A stretch of 64,000 bases of DNA from Loxodes magnus (taxonomy: Eukaryota; Ciliophora; Karyorelictea; Loxodida; Loxodidae): the NCBI GenBank assembly GCA_946699065.1, contig CAMPDV010000061.1:682001-746000 (forward strand). Direction: 5' to 3'. A model generated the notes under the pieces. It was not told where the DNA came from. It saw only the letters and a program-made list of their open reading frames with translations, and searched no databases. Made by a program: the position numbers and the translations under genes. Below are positions 24,655-35,817 of the stretch, in pieces; within the stretch, counting starts at the first letter, position 1; each line of letters opens with the position of its first letter.

Positions 24655-25301
24655 TATAAAAGTTAAAGTTAAAAGCTTTTTTAAAGTTTTAGTAGTCAGC
24701 CATCTGACCTATTCTATCAGCTTGTCTCTATTAGTTTGTCTTTAATTCCTACTAGGCTTAGTTAGGCGGTGTAGCACTTCATTAGTGCACCATCCTTTAA
24801 TATTCGGAATAGTTTTGGTCTTGCACTTAGCGTTCCTAATTATTTATCCAAGGATTAAGATTTGAATTAAAGAATTTTTTTCTATGAATTTTCCGCTTTA
24901 TGTTGGATATATCCTAAATAGTTTTCTAAAAATATCTTATTTATTCTTTCTTTAAATTTCGCTTAGTTAGTAGCAGTATTTCCATTGGTGTTATTTATTG
25001 CACACGTAGCATTTTATTCTTCTTTTAAACTATTATTCCTGTAACACTTATTTAATTTAAATTTACTACTTATTTTAAATAAACGTTTACTGTTTATTTT
25101 AATTTGAGGCTTCATTTTCTATTTCCATAGGATCGATTAATTCTGTTAAAACGAAAATGGCGTTACCTGAATTTATTATATATATTAAAAAATGGTTAGC
25201 TTCAAGAAGGGTTTTTATACCACCTCCTCAGAGTAGGAGAGAAAACCTGAAGCACTTTCTTTTACCACGTCTTTGCTTTAATTATTCCAATCTTTTTTAT
25301 T

Positions 25302-26336
25302 ATGCATGGAAAACAGACTAATAATGCAAGACCTCAGACTACGCAGGACCAAACTAACTGACCGAACGAACACGAAATAATAGAACGAATAGTAGAAAAA
25401 AAATAGCAATATACCCATGATTGGTCGAACTGTACTAAAAGGAGGAGCACAAAACAAGAAAGGAATGTGGCAAAAAAGTAAACAACCTAAGTAATAATTT
25501 AACAAAATAATGAACAACTCATTTCAGCCAACATCCCTGAAGAATAAATGTAAAGGGTCTACTAAAATGCCTATGATGATTTATCAGAAATGGTGGCCGC
25601 AATTTACTTTAACCATTACTTGGAAAACACTGATTTAGTAGAGAAAAAGGCCAAAGACTAAGAAATTATACAAGTGTTTAGAAATCAAATATGGAAGGAT
25701 TACGGACAAGCAGTGGCGAAGTTCATAGTGAAATAAAACGGAATTGTATACTTGGTATTTAACAATGAAGAAAGATACTAGCATTTCACTTAATTCAGGG
25801 AATGAACGTTCAAAGGAGTTAGAATTCCTATCTAAGCTAGAAACTAATTGGAATATTTTGACATTCATAACTACCCAATTTACTTCATAATTAACGAATA
25901 CTCAAATATGAAGGAAGTAATGGAAATAATAAGATAATATGGAAAATCAAGAGGAGAGATATAGCATACATATCCAAACACAACAATGCTAACAGGGAGC
26001 AGTGTAGTCTACCTAGATTTAAAGGATGTAGATGAAGCAAAGAGAATACCAGAAGTAATAGATTTGAATGGAAACAAAATGAGAATATAACACCCAGTAA
26101 ATTTTATCTGCTGCCTATGTAAAGTGAAAGGGCACACAGACCAGCAATGCAGAAGGGTAGAAGCAGCAAAAAGGAAAAAGCTACATACAAGAGAATTAGA
26201 GATGCTTGAAGGAGAAGTTATTTTAACAATAAACAAACCAGATTTTGAAGCAAATCAAGCAAATTAGAGGATAATTGGAGAAGAAGAATAAATGATTATA
26301 GAGGAATCAAGGGAAGAAGAGAAGGAAATAAAATGA
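25302..26336 (+). CDS. LINE ORF1 (zinc-knuckle protein)
   Basis: From the ATG at 25302 the frame runs through a mixed alpha/beta region to a zinc knuckle at 26109-26150 (C-C-L-C-K-V-K-G-H-T-D-Q-Q-C, C-x2-C-x4-H-x4-C) and then an acidic stretch. The first in-frame TGA is at 26334, taken here as the stop. The same frame goes on, very basic, right into the endonuclease, so a fused ORF1-ORF2 product by reading TGA as Trp is possible. The earlier ATG at 25192, shared with copy C, lies in a different frame in this copy. Likely role: RNA binding in the retrotransposition particle. Confidence 0.65.
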
Positions 26337-27035
26337 GGAGAATAGAAAAATAATAAAAACAACTAAACAATTAAATAATACAAAGTTTTTTATGCTAAAA
26401 GAATAAATAAAAATTATTTTTCATCAAAATGGAATTGGACATATGTAAGACAGAGGGATAGAGAAATGTTCAAATCATTAAATAAAATAGAAAACAATCA
26501 ACTAAATAATAAGATATACCATAAAGAAAATTAGAGAAAAGGATAGGATAGGTGATGGTAAAAACGCTAAACCCTAACAAAAGAAATAAGAAATAAACAA
26601 AATAGTATAATGGAGTATGTCAGGAAAAACGTAAATAAAGGAAAAAAGCAAAAAGCAAAAAGAAATAGAACAAACTCAAGAAGAAAAAGAATAAGATGCA
26701 AGATAAAAGTGAGAAGAAAGAAGTAAATTGAAGCAAACTTCAATGAGAATGTACTATGCTAAGAAACCGATAAACAAAAATGAACAATTATCCGACTTCA
26801 ACTTATAGGAAAAGGAAAAAGAAGAAGATTAGAATAGATAAGAAGAAGGAAAAGGTAGATAATAAGATTAAAAAGACAAAAAAGGGGAAAGAACTAATAA
26901 AGAAAATAATATGGAAGCATAGAATGATAGATAAGAAGAAGAAAAGGTGGAGAAGGAAGATGAATAAAAAGAAGAATAAGGTGAAGAGGAAGTAGAGGGA
27001 ATGAGTGTAAAAAAGATTAAGAATAAGTCATAAAA

Positions 27036-30000
27036 ATAGGGACAGCAAATGTTAGGGGAGTAAGAAGTGCAAAAAAGTCACTAGCCAAATTCATGACTCA
27101 AAAAAGTATCCACATAATGGCAATATAAGAAATTTAGATTGAAGACTAAAAAGATATGTGTAATATAGCAGGATATAAAAACTTAATAAATGTGGGTTCA
27201 AAAAAAGGAAAAGGAGTAGCATTTATATTAGAAACGACATATGTAAGGAGATCAGAGAGATATAGAATGAAGTAAACCAAATGACGCTCTTTGGAGGAGC
27301 GAGAGTAATGGCAATAGAAATAATGAAATAATTAGCAGTAATAAATGTCTACGCTCCTGTTGCAAATAACAACGAACAGTATGAGCCTTTCTATAATTTA
27401 GTGAATGAATTTAAACTATAAGCAATAGAAAAAGGACTTAATGTAATGATAATAGGAAACTGAAATGCGCACATAGAAAAATGACTGCCAAAGAAAACAA
27501 ACTCAGCAGGAAAGAGAATGACACAGTTTATGGAACAGAATAATTTAATATGCCTAGACCCAACTGAAATAGGTACCTTTATTCACTAAAACAATGAGTA
27601 TAAAATAGATTACTTTTTAATCGAAGAGAGAATGAGAGAAAAGGTGTTAAAGAGTGATTTTTATTACTCATACGTAATAGATGACCATAGGCCTGGTATT
27701 ATATAGGTAAAGATGGGTAAAGAAGTAAGAAAGCCATAAAAAATAGCAAAAATAAACTACCTACTATTAAAGAAAAAAGAGATATAAGAAAAATTTGAAA
27801 GATTTATACAAGAAAATCTCTAAGAAGAAGAAATTGATAACCTAAACGGCACATAGACTTATAAATGATGAAAGAAAAAGATATAAGAAGGAGTTTAAAT
27901 AGTATGTGGAAAATTCAAAACATAAAACTCTAAGATATATAAATATTCAGAAACAACAAAATAATGTAATAAAATCTTTAGAAAATGCAGCAAACAATTA
28001 AAATAAAGGGTAAAGAACAGAGAACAAATAAATGAAAATCAATAAATTGAGAATCAAAGAGAATACCAAAGGTAAGATAAGAATACATTTAATCAAGAAA
28101 AAAAGATAAAAGAAACTAACTAAACCTATTTATGGACAATGTAAATAAAGGAAGTCTAACAGATATGTGGAAGAAACTAAAAAGCTTACTTAATAGAAAA
28201 AATAATTAATGAGTACCCTTATTAAAAGAAGATGTTAATACTTTCAGGGATGAATGGTAGAAACTGTATGAAGATGGCGATAATACGCTACCAACTAAAT
28301 GCTTAAACAAGAGATAAATAGTGGTAAACGAATATGAAATTTGAGAAATCATCAACTAATTGGCGAAATGAAAAGCAGCAGGACCTGATGAAATACAAGT
28401 AGGCACAATATTAGCAGGTGGGAAAAAACTAACAGAAGTAACATGTAAAATGATAGTTAAGATGATTTAAGAGGGAGTAATACCTTAAGAGATGAAATAA
28501 TAATACATAATATTAATATACAAAAAAGGAGGACAGATGAACCCGATGAATTATAGACCAATCTCTTTACTGAATCATGCTTTAAAAATAGTAGATGCAT
28601 GAATTTTCTAGCAACTATAAGGATATCTGCATAATGATGAAAGCGAATATTAATATGGCTTAAAAAAGGAAAATCATGCTCACTATAAATTTTCAACCTA
28701 AGAACAGTATAGGAATGATCAATACGGAACGAAAAAGATGTTTTCGTAATATTTGTTGATATTAAGAAAGCGTACGACTCGGTGCAAAGAAAAGATATAT
28801 GATAAATCCTAAACGATCTAAAAGTACCGGAATAGATAATTTAACTCCTAGCAAACTTCTACTATGAAGAAGAAATTAAACTTAAAATCAATGAATAAAT
28901 AGCAAAATCATTCGCGACAAATAAAGGACTAAAACAGGGAAGCATAACGTCGCCAAGACTATTTAACTTAATAATAGCAAGGCTTCTCCATAGCTTGAAA
29001 GATTAAAAGCTAGGAATTACGATAGACTTTAAAAACTAAGAGGGATGAACACAAGAAATATATGCAGGATGTTTTGCATATGCAGATGACCTAGCCTTAA
29101 TAAGTGAATGAGAATAATTAGAGGAAGTAATCAAAAATTTAACCTCGTGAGCAGAAAAATACAAACTGGAAATTGCAGATAAAACAAAATGAATGATATG
29201 AAAAGCAGCAGAAAATAGAAACTGAGAAAATATAGGCAATACTATTGAGGTGGGAAACTTAAGAATCGAAAGAGTAACGTCCTTTTAGTACCTAGGGTAT
29301 ATAATAGAAGAGACCATCAGCTTTAAAAAACACATGGAGAACAGACTAGAAGCAGCATAAAAGATGTAAACATGAATACTGGGTAAAATAACAATGAATA
29401 AGGGATTAACACCATATAACGCAGGAATAATGATAAAAACGTTCGTAAGCTCAGTATTCAGCTATGGGACAGAAGTTATCCCATATTGTGAATAATTTGT
29501 AGGAAAATAAGTGATGGAACAATTAGAAATAAAATAGAGAAGATCTTTACGAGCAATCATAGATGCCCCTTTCTAAGTGTAAAATGAGATGCTAGAATAC
29601 GAGTTACAGTTTATGAAATTTAAACATTACCTATGGCAGAAAACGCTGAGATTAAGAGGCAGACTAATAGGTAACTAAGGGAAAACAGTAGATGGATTAA
29701 TGTTCGACCTAAGTAAAGAAGAGAACTTTATTTTTGAACAACACTGCACGACAATAAAATTAGAATTAAAAATTGAAGACAAAAATATATTTATAGATGA
29801 TGGTAATAATAATCAAAAAGGGAAGAAAAACATTAATCGTGCAATTTGAGAACATAGAGTATACATAGAAGATAGAGAAAGAATGGAGTAAATGATAACA
29901 ACTCTACAGTATAGAAAAACATGATTTGATGAATATGTAGCAGGACCACCCAACTACCTGAGATACAATAAAAATAGAAAAGAAGAAATATGCTACATAT

Positions 30001-30627
30001 TTAGAATAAGAACGAGATATAATGGGAGCCAGGATTGTTTAAAAGAAAGACACCTAGTTGCGACAAGCAAATGCCCTTTCTGTAATGATGCAAGAGAAAA
30101 CGAAAGGCATATCATAGAAAAATGCTCAGAATACAAAGAAAGTAGATAAATATGTATTAGAAAGTTAAGAACAATAGGAGTAGAAAGACAAGGAATGGAA
30201 CTATTTGATATAATATGAGGTACGGCAAAATTCGAAAAATTCATTAGAACCTAAGAAGAGTAAAAAAGAGCTAAAACTGACTTGATAATAAAAGATTATA
30301 TCAAAAACATATTAGAAAAAAGAAAAAAGGATACTTAGAAAAGAAAATTGAATGAAAAAAAGAAATAGGAAAAGATTATAGAGCAGGAAAAGGATAGTTT
30401 TTATGAGTTTATAAAAGCTTGATTAAGAAGAAAAGAATTAGAAACGAAAATTAGCAAAGTATGTAAAAAAAAATAATGGACGCTTGTAACAAAGAATCAA
30501 TAAAACGTAGATAGATAGAAGACAGAAGAACAAGAGATATTGAAGAAGAAAATGATGAAGATATGGAACTAATAAGAGAAGAATTTTTATAACCTGAAGG
30601 CTTACTTGAAGAAATAGACATGTATTA
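27036..30627 (+). CDS. LINE ORF2: endonuclease and reverse transcriptase (frame-disrupted)
   Basis: Endonuclease signatures: IGTANVRGVRS at the start, an AIQEIQIED motif, VINVYAP, IGNWNAH (usual form GDFNAH), IDYFLIEE and DDHRPG. Reverse transcriptase signatures: KAAGPDEI, NYRPISLLN, FVDIKKAYDSV, KGLKQGSITSPRLFN and the catalytic FAYADDLALI (29073 on). Thumb region SFQYLGYIIEE follows. A C-terminal C-x2-C-x7-H-x4-C type finger lies near 30072-30125. Both TGG and TGA encode Trp. The frame changes several times, so the listed span is not one open frame. No in-frame TGA is seen in the last ~45 codons before the 3' hairpin. Function: nicks target DNA and copies element RNA at the nick. Confidence 0.85.
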
Positions 30628-30640
30628 AAACATTTATTAA

Positions 30641-30673
30641 AGAGCTGCGCACCAACGAGGTGCTACGCGCTCT
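30641..30673 (+). other. 3' hairpin of the LINE
   Basis: AGAGC(30641-30645)/GCTCT(30669-30673), GCG/CGC and CACC(30650-30653)/GGTG(30659-30662), loop AACGA, 3' bulge CTA. It is followed by a TTTA repeat. Near-identical structure ends the element at 39540-40150 and occurs in copies A and B. It is the likely recognition site of the LINE enzyme. Confidence 0.8.
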
Positions 30674-31105
30674 ATAATCAAATTTATTTATTTATTTATT
30701 TATTAAATTTAAAGAATTCTTTGTTCCAGTTTGTTTTCTATTTCTTATGATTATTAATATTGTTTCTCAAGTAAAGACGTTATTAGTTTTTCTAATTTTT
30801 CTACTTTATCAGTGAGGTATCTATTTTTAAACATAAACTCTTTTAATGACTTAGATAATATTTCTATTTGAGTTTGTGTCGGAAGTTTTTTTAATTCTGG
30901 ATTTCAAAGTGGTTAATGCTCGTCATATCAATCATATTTCTCTCTTTCACTCATTTTAATTATTTCGCTCTTTTATTTTTTAGAGAGTTTTCTTGTTTAA
31001 ATGTTTTGTTCAAAGTTCTGTTATTTCTTAGAAGCCATTTTATATCATAATAATAAAATCATACAAAAAAGATTTTATCTATCAATGCTTATTCTTTTAA
31101 TATTG

Positions 31106-31121
31106 AAAAACAGAAATTAAA
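31106..31121 (+). repeat. Target-site duplication, left
   Basis: AAAAACAGAAATTAAA, found again at 31435-31450 around SINE-like copy 3. Confidence 0.85.
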
Positions 31122-31434
31122 ATAATTAAAAAGATGGTGGGAGCTGAGATTGACCTTCTGAATCATACTTTCTGGTTTTATGGCTAGGAACAAGTTCCTT
31201 TACTGTCGCTGAGAAAGTCCCTGGTCAAAGTCAACCTTTGCAAGGGAACGCCTTCCTCTTGATTATCCACTCCTGGTAGGGGCTTGAAGCCTGGCTGGCC
31301 ATAGCGATGGAGCTCCCTGGCAGCTGCTTTTCGAAAGCAACATGATATCCCCGTTATCCCAGAAGGGAGTGTTGGGGTCGTTAAACTGCAAGAAGTTGCA
31401 GTCCAAAACTCTTTTAGTTTAAAATTAATTAATT
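31122..31434 (+). repeat. SINE-like structured RNA element, copy 3
   Basis: 313 bp, nearly identical to copy 2 over its whole length with only a few base changes (for example GATGGTGGG for GATGATGGG). It has the same start, hairpins, TTTT run and TTAA tail (slightly longer), and exact 16-bp direct repeats outside. The high identity of two copies 9 kb apart at unrelated sites indicates recent retrotransposition. Confidence 0.85.
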
Positions 31435-31450
31435 AAAAACAGAAATTAAA
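31435..31450 (+). repeat. Target-site duplication, right
   Basis: Second copy of the 16 bp at 31106-31121. Confidence 0.85.
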
Positions 31451-32690
31451 GTTTATAGATATTATTTTAATTTAATCTATTTGAAGCAAACAATAATACA
31501 GTTAAATTTTATAGAAATTTTAAAGTTTATTTATATATGAAAAATGTTGGTTTACCTAAAATAGTTCTATTAGCTTAATACTAATAGGAGCTTTTACAAT
31601 TTATTGAATAAGGACTTTAAAGTATACATCTAAAAGACTTTTTATAAGTTAAAAAATAATTTACTTAGACCTATTTTACAATAAAGTTACTATAAAATAT
31701 ACCTACATTAATGTAAGCAATAAATTATTTAGTATGAAACTTCTGATTTATGCTATTAAATAAGTTGCCCATTATAGAAACACTTTATCAATACTTTAGC
31801 CAGAATTTTATAAAAATAAATTCAAATATTTATTTTATAAACTCATTAGCAACTTTTTTCTACTCAACACTTTATAAAATAAATTATCATAATAGAATTA
31901 ATATTATGCTTTACTTTCATTTATTTATTTTCTATTAAATCTAACATTATTAGCGAGTGTAATTAATTTTTTAATTTTTTTATATTGAATCCATTTACAA
32001 AAGAAATCGATGTATCTCAAGAATTAATAATAGTTATAATACTAGATATTTATTAAAATTTGTTTCTTCAATAATTTTTTAGCTCCGAACTATTATTATA
32101 CTCATCTTTTCCTATATCTTTTAAATTGCTATCTATGGAAGTATGTTTTATGTATTTAAGAAATCTACTCCATGCATGAATCTTTAGCTTTTGTTTTATT
32201 GATTATATCTAAAATAAAATTACAAATTCTTTCTTTTTAATTTAATTCAAATTTTCAGTATAGTTATAAAAAACTTTTAAAATATCTAATTTAAATTTAA
32301 ATCAATATAGATTTAACTCTATTTCCATAGAATTAAGAATTAAGAATTATCTATAGTTAAAATTTCTTCGTCGCTCAAGAGATTTTTAAACAAAAGGCTG
32401 AAATTTAAATCCTTAATTTGATAAATTGTAAAATGTGAACTCTATAGATTTTTTCCTAAAATATTGATGGAAATATAATCTTAAAAAGTAAGTGTCTAAA
32501 GTAACTGATATTTAGATGTAGTTTTGTAATGTTTAAGAAACTATTTATTTTACAAAAGTTTGCAAATCTTTTAAAATAATCTAAAATAAATTCTAATAGA
32601 AATATGAGACTTTGCAATAAAAATACAAGATAATAATAGTCATCATAAAAATTCACTTTAAGTTAGCACATTTTTTAGAATAATAAAATG
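31451..32690. other. AT-rich spacer, no gene seen
   Basis: A+T-rich DNA. The short open frames here (such as near 31750 and 32456) have no recognisable domain and biased composition, and I treat them as chance. Confidence 0.5.
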
Positions 32691-32839
32691 ATTAGAGAAG
32701 AATAAAAATAATCTAAAAACTAAAAAAAACAAAAAAAATAAAAGCAATAAAAACAATAAAAAAAGAGCAACTAAAATAATAGAAGCTTTGTCTAATCTGG
32801 AACTTCTTTTAAAGGTAAAGATAATTTAGGAAATAATAT

Positions 32840-32970
32840 AAACAAGTGGCACTATTTCTAACTAAAGAAGACCTGAAATATAAACTACTTTATAAACGAA
32901 AACTGATAGAAAAAAATGGCTAGTTAAAAACTAGGGGTATTATTTCTAACTATAAAAAGCCTGAAAATAA
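32840..32970 (+). repeat. Two-unit direct repeat at about 90-bp spacing
   Basis: A ~33-bp block centred on TATTTCTAACTA...CCTGAAA occurs near 32847 and again near 32937. It lies just before element copy D and may be its repeated 5' leader. Confidence 0.5.
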
Positions 32971-33830
32971 AAATGGAGTCTTAAAATCTTGTTCCCGGCT
33001 TTTTCTTGAGCAAAGAAGAGAAAAAGCTCTAGAGAAAAAGCAGGTATAAAAAAGTTTCAAGAGTCTTCTTCTCCTCACTTAACAAAACTAATAAAGAACC
33101 TAATAACTATAATAAACACCTCCTATAGCAATAAAAAGAAAGGATTCTAATATAATAACAGGAAAAGAACTTCCATCAAAGATAATTAAAAAGGAAATCA
33201 ATATTTAACAGTTAGTATTTGAAATATCCAATCTCTAGGAAGAGATTAAAATGCTTAAGTAGGAAAATTAAGAACTAAGAAACTTATTATCGCTTGGATA
33301 AGATAACTTAGAGATTAGAATTATTAACTAAGAAAGGGAACTCCAAGCGCATTGGAACATTTAAACTGAACATAGATAAGAAACAGCAAGACTTGGAAAT
33401 ATCCTATAAAAACAAGAGTTGGAGTTTATTAAGCAAAAGAATATTAGCACAAACATAACTAATTAGACAAATTAGATGGAGATAGAATAAAAAGAGGTTA
33501 TAAATCGAAAACTAATCAGATAAGTAAGGAAGAGATGCTACTACTGTAAGAGTAAGTGATATTTGTACAAGAATTGCTAAAAATTTTAGAATTTCAAGAA
33601 AAAATTTTGGCGTAAAGAATAAGAAAAATGCTAGAGGCTCTATTGTAACTAGCATGGAGATATTTACAGAAGAAAATGATGTGAAGTACCTTTTGAAATA
33701 ATAAAAACAAGAAATCAAAGAAACTGAGAAGACCTTAGTGAAGATAATTTCATTAGAAAGTCAAGAATGATGAGAAGTGTTGCTGATAAAACAATTTATT
33801 TTAAACGGTGTCCAGATTGGCACTGTTAAA
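32960..33830 (+). mobile_element. ORF1-only LINE-like element, copy D (degraded)
   Basis: It begins with AAAAATGGAG like the 5' ends of copy C and the LINE. With UAR as Gln it encodes a charged coiled coil (about 33200-33430), a Met-Glu-Ile-Glu motif (near 33480), a knuckle-like C-x2-C-x9-C with Tyr in place of His, and a Lys/Gln-rich tail. Order and spacing match copy C. A bulged hairpin lies at 33804-33827 (AAC/GTT, GTG/CAC, CCA/TGG, loop GAT) at the same relative place as in the other copies. No clear TSD was found, so the ends are approximate. Confidence 0.65.
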
Positions 33831-33840
33831 CATTTTAATT

Positions 33841-34686
33841 TCATTATTATTATAAAGAAACTATGTGATAATGATATAACTTTAAGTATAGTTGAAATTA
33901 TCATTTTGAAGCTTTTTTAGCAGAAAAGCTCTTATTTTGCTGTTTACTCTAAAAACCTCTTAAAGAACTCAACAGAATATTCTACTGACCATTTTCTCTA
34001 AGTAAGGACTATCGGCATTCTCCAAAATTTTAAATTTTAAGTCTCAACAAAGTCCAAATGTATTTCTTTCAATAATTTAAATAGGCTAAAGAAACCTCTA
34101 AGGTTGTGAGATATATCTGACACTTAAAAAACCTACTTAAGCATTCTTATGATAATTGGTTAGCAAGATAATAATAAAGAAAAATAACTATAAAGCATAA
34201 ATCCATCTTATGCAAGAATTTTAATATTTTTTGTTGCTTAAACATAATTAAAAATTAAAGGTATTCTGAATTTAATAATTCAAATATTCTAAGTTTATTT
34301 ACTAAATAATAAGGAAACTTCAATTTCAATTTTTAATATGAATTCTTATCAAAAGAAAACTAGAGAAAATATAAAGATCTAAAGATTTATCAAAAACAAA
34401 CTTAAAAGATAGTTAGTTAAAAACGTCAGAAAGTGCCGCTAAGCAACTTTTTATAGTAGCATTTTGATGTTGATTTATTGGTTATTCTATTAAAAACATA
34501 TTAACTTTGTGTTATAACAATTACATTATAAACAAATTACTTATAACTAAAAGCTACGAAACTTAAAATGAAGAATGAAATTAGTTATCTATTTTTAGTT
34601 GAATTTTGATTTAAAAATTAATTAAGCTTTAATGCTAAATTTAAGAATCAAGAAATTGAATTATGAAATATTCATAATTCAAAGGA
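33841..34686. other. Spacer before the beta-repeat gene
   Basis: A+T-rich, with no feature I can support. Any promoter of the gene at 34687 must lie here, but no motif is recognisable. Confidence 0.5.
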
Positions 34687-35817
34687 ATGCCAGAAAAGAA
34701 AAGAAGTGCATAGAAAAATGCTGAATAAAATTTAGAAATGCAAGATACAACTAAGAGTTTCTTAAATAATTTGGAAGATTAAAATGCTAGAGAAATAGAA
34801 GAAATCGAAAAATGGATTTAGTTTTGAAAGACATTGGAAGAACGTTTAGCTAAAGCATTAGAAGAAAAAATGAAACGTTTAAAGTCTTTGGATGTTCATA
34901 TAGTAAAAGCTATAGATGAAAGTGAAAGATGAATGATAAAAGATTCTATAAAGTATATTGAAGGATGCATTACAAGTTAAGATTTTCAGGTAAAAGCAGG
35001 CTTTTACGCATAAGAAAATTTAGAAAATATTGCTAAATTATTAGTAAGTGGAAATATCTCAAGTTTAGGAAGTATTGAATTAAAAGCAGGTATTTTATTA
35101 AAGGATGAAAATGAAAATGAAGCAAGTTGTAAATTCCTTACCAATCTTAATAATTTGAATTAAATTTAGTTAGTTGCAGATATTCATACAAAGATGAAGT
35201 TGGATAAAAATACGATTTTTTAGCTAGATGGAAGTTTTTCTATTTTAAAATATCTTAAATTAAGAGCTTTTACATAAATTAATAATTATTTAGAGAGAAG
35301 TTTATTCCAAATTAACTGAATGGTTCAAATTGGATAGTAACTTTAATTAGCAACGGGATTTTAATTTAAGCAATATTTAGAACCAGATACATTCGTAAAG
35401 TTTGGTAGCAGTTTTTCAAGTTTGAAGGGTTTTTAAGTTAAAGCAGGTTTCCAAACAAAATAGAATCATGAAAACGAAACTATAATGAAAATAGGTGCTT
35501 TCATTTCATCTAGATAAGGATTTTAAATAAAAACAGGTTTGTAATGAAACTATATTTAGGAAAACGTAAATTGAATGAAAATAGGTGCTTTAATGTCAAC
35601 TAGATAAGGCTTTTAAGTAAAAGCAGGGTTTCAATGAAAATAGCTTTAAGAAAATGAAACTAGAATTAAAATAGGTGCTTTAATTTCTAGTCGATAGGGC
35701 TTTTAAATAAAAGCCTAAATTAAAGTAGATCCAAAACAAATTGAAATCAATCATAAATAAGTAGAAGAAAATTTTAGTAATTAGACAGAAGAAAATCGAA
35801 ATTTTTTATTTTTCTGA
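34687..35817 (+). CDS. Beta-repeat protein, possible beta-barrel
   Basis: 376 residues, ATG 34687 to TGA 35815, one frame with many TAA/TAG read as Gln. The first ~75 residues are a charged coiled coil (EIEEIEKWIQFWKTLEERL). The rest alternates short amphipathic strands and turns. The last part is a clear tandem repeat of 30-residue units, three full and a fourth partial, on the pattern (M/I)KIGAL-x-S-(S/T)-RQGFQ-(V/I)-KAGFQ-x-K then a polar loop. Each unit reads as a beta-hairpin: strand GFQVKAGFQWK, loop QLQENE, strand TRIKIGALIS, turn SRQG. About 16 strands in all suggest a membrane beta-barrel or a solenoid, by inference only. No known family recognised. A truncated copy lies at 22833-23225. 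Confidence 0.75.

Larger units (their letters stand above)
25179..30697 (+). mobile_element. Non-LTR retrotransposon (LINE), near full length
   Basis: A LINE of about 5.5 kb with ORF1, an ORF2 holding an APE-type endonuclease and a reverse transcriptase, a C-terminal CCHC finger, a 3' hairpin and a (TTTA)n tail. It is flanked by a short direct repeat (ATTTATTA at 25171-25178 and 30698-30705), its exact length blurred by the tail. The insertion site is proven by copy A, which is continuous there. UAR reads as Gln and TGA as Trp within the domains. ORF2 changes frame at several points (endonuclease, before the reverse transcriptase, and at an A run near 30470), so this copy is probably dead or carries a few recent errors. 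The family within LINEs is not assigned. Confidence 0.9.
24655..31043 (-). mobile_element. ORF1-only LINE-like element, copy B, split by a LINE
   Basis: Reverse-strand relative of copy A (1081-1925). Its 5' half lies at 30698-31043 (ATG at 31036-31038 on the minus strand) and its 3' half at 24655-25178, with a 5.5-kb LINE between. The 5' half reads as an open, coil-forming protein of about 110 codons. The 3' half keeps the Met-Glu-Ile-Glu motif, the zinc knuckle (C-x2-C-x3-H-x4-C) and the bulged hairpin (complement at about 24767-24790). Base differences from copy A are scattered, so the two are related insertions rather than a fresh duplication. It was interrupted after it inserted. Confidence 0.75.

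Noticed and set aside
26780-26995. Lys/Arg-rich 71-residue frame
   Set aside because: It lies within the purine-rich bridge of the LINE. Purine bias makes any frame there Lys/Arg/Glu-rich.
28457-30244. Several minus-strand frames of 67-83 residues
   Set aside because: All overlap the LINE reverse transcriptase region and have no domain of their own.
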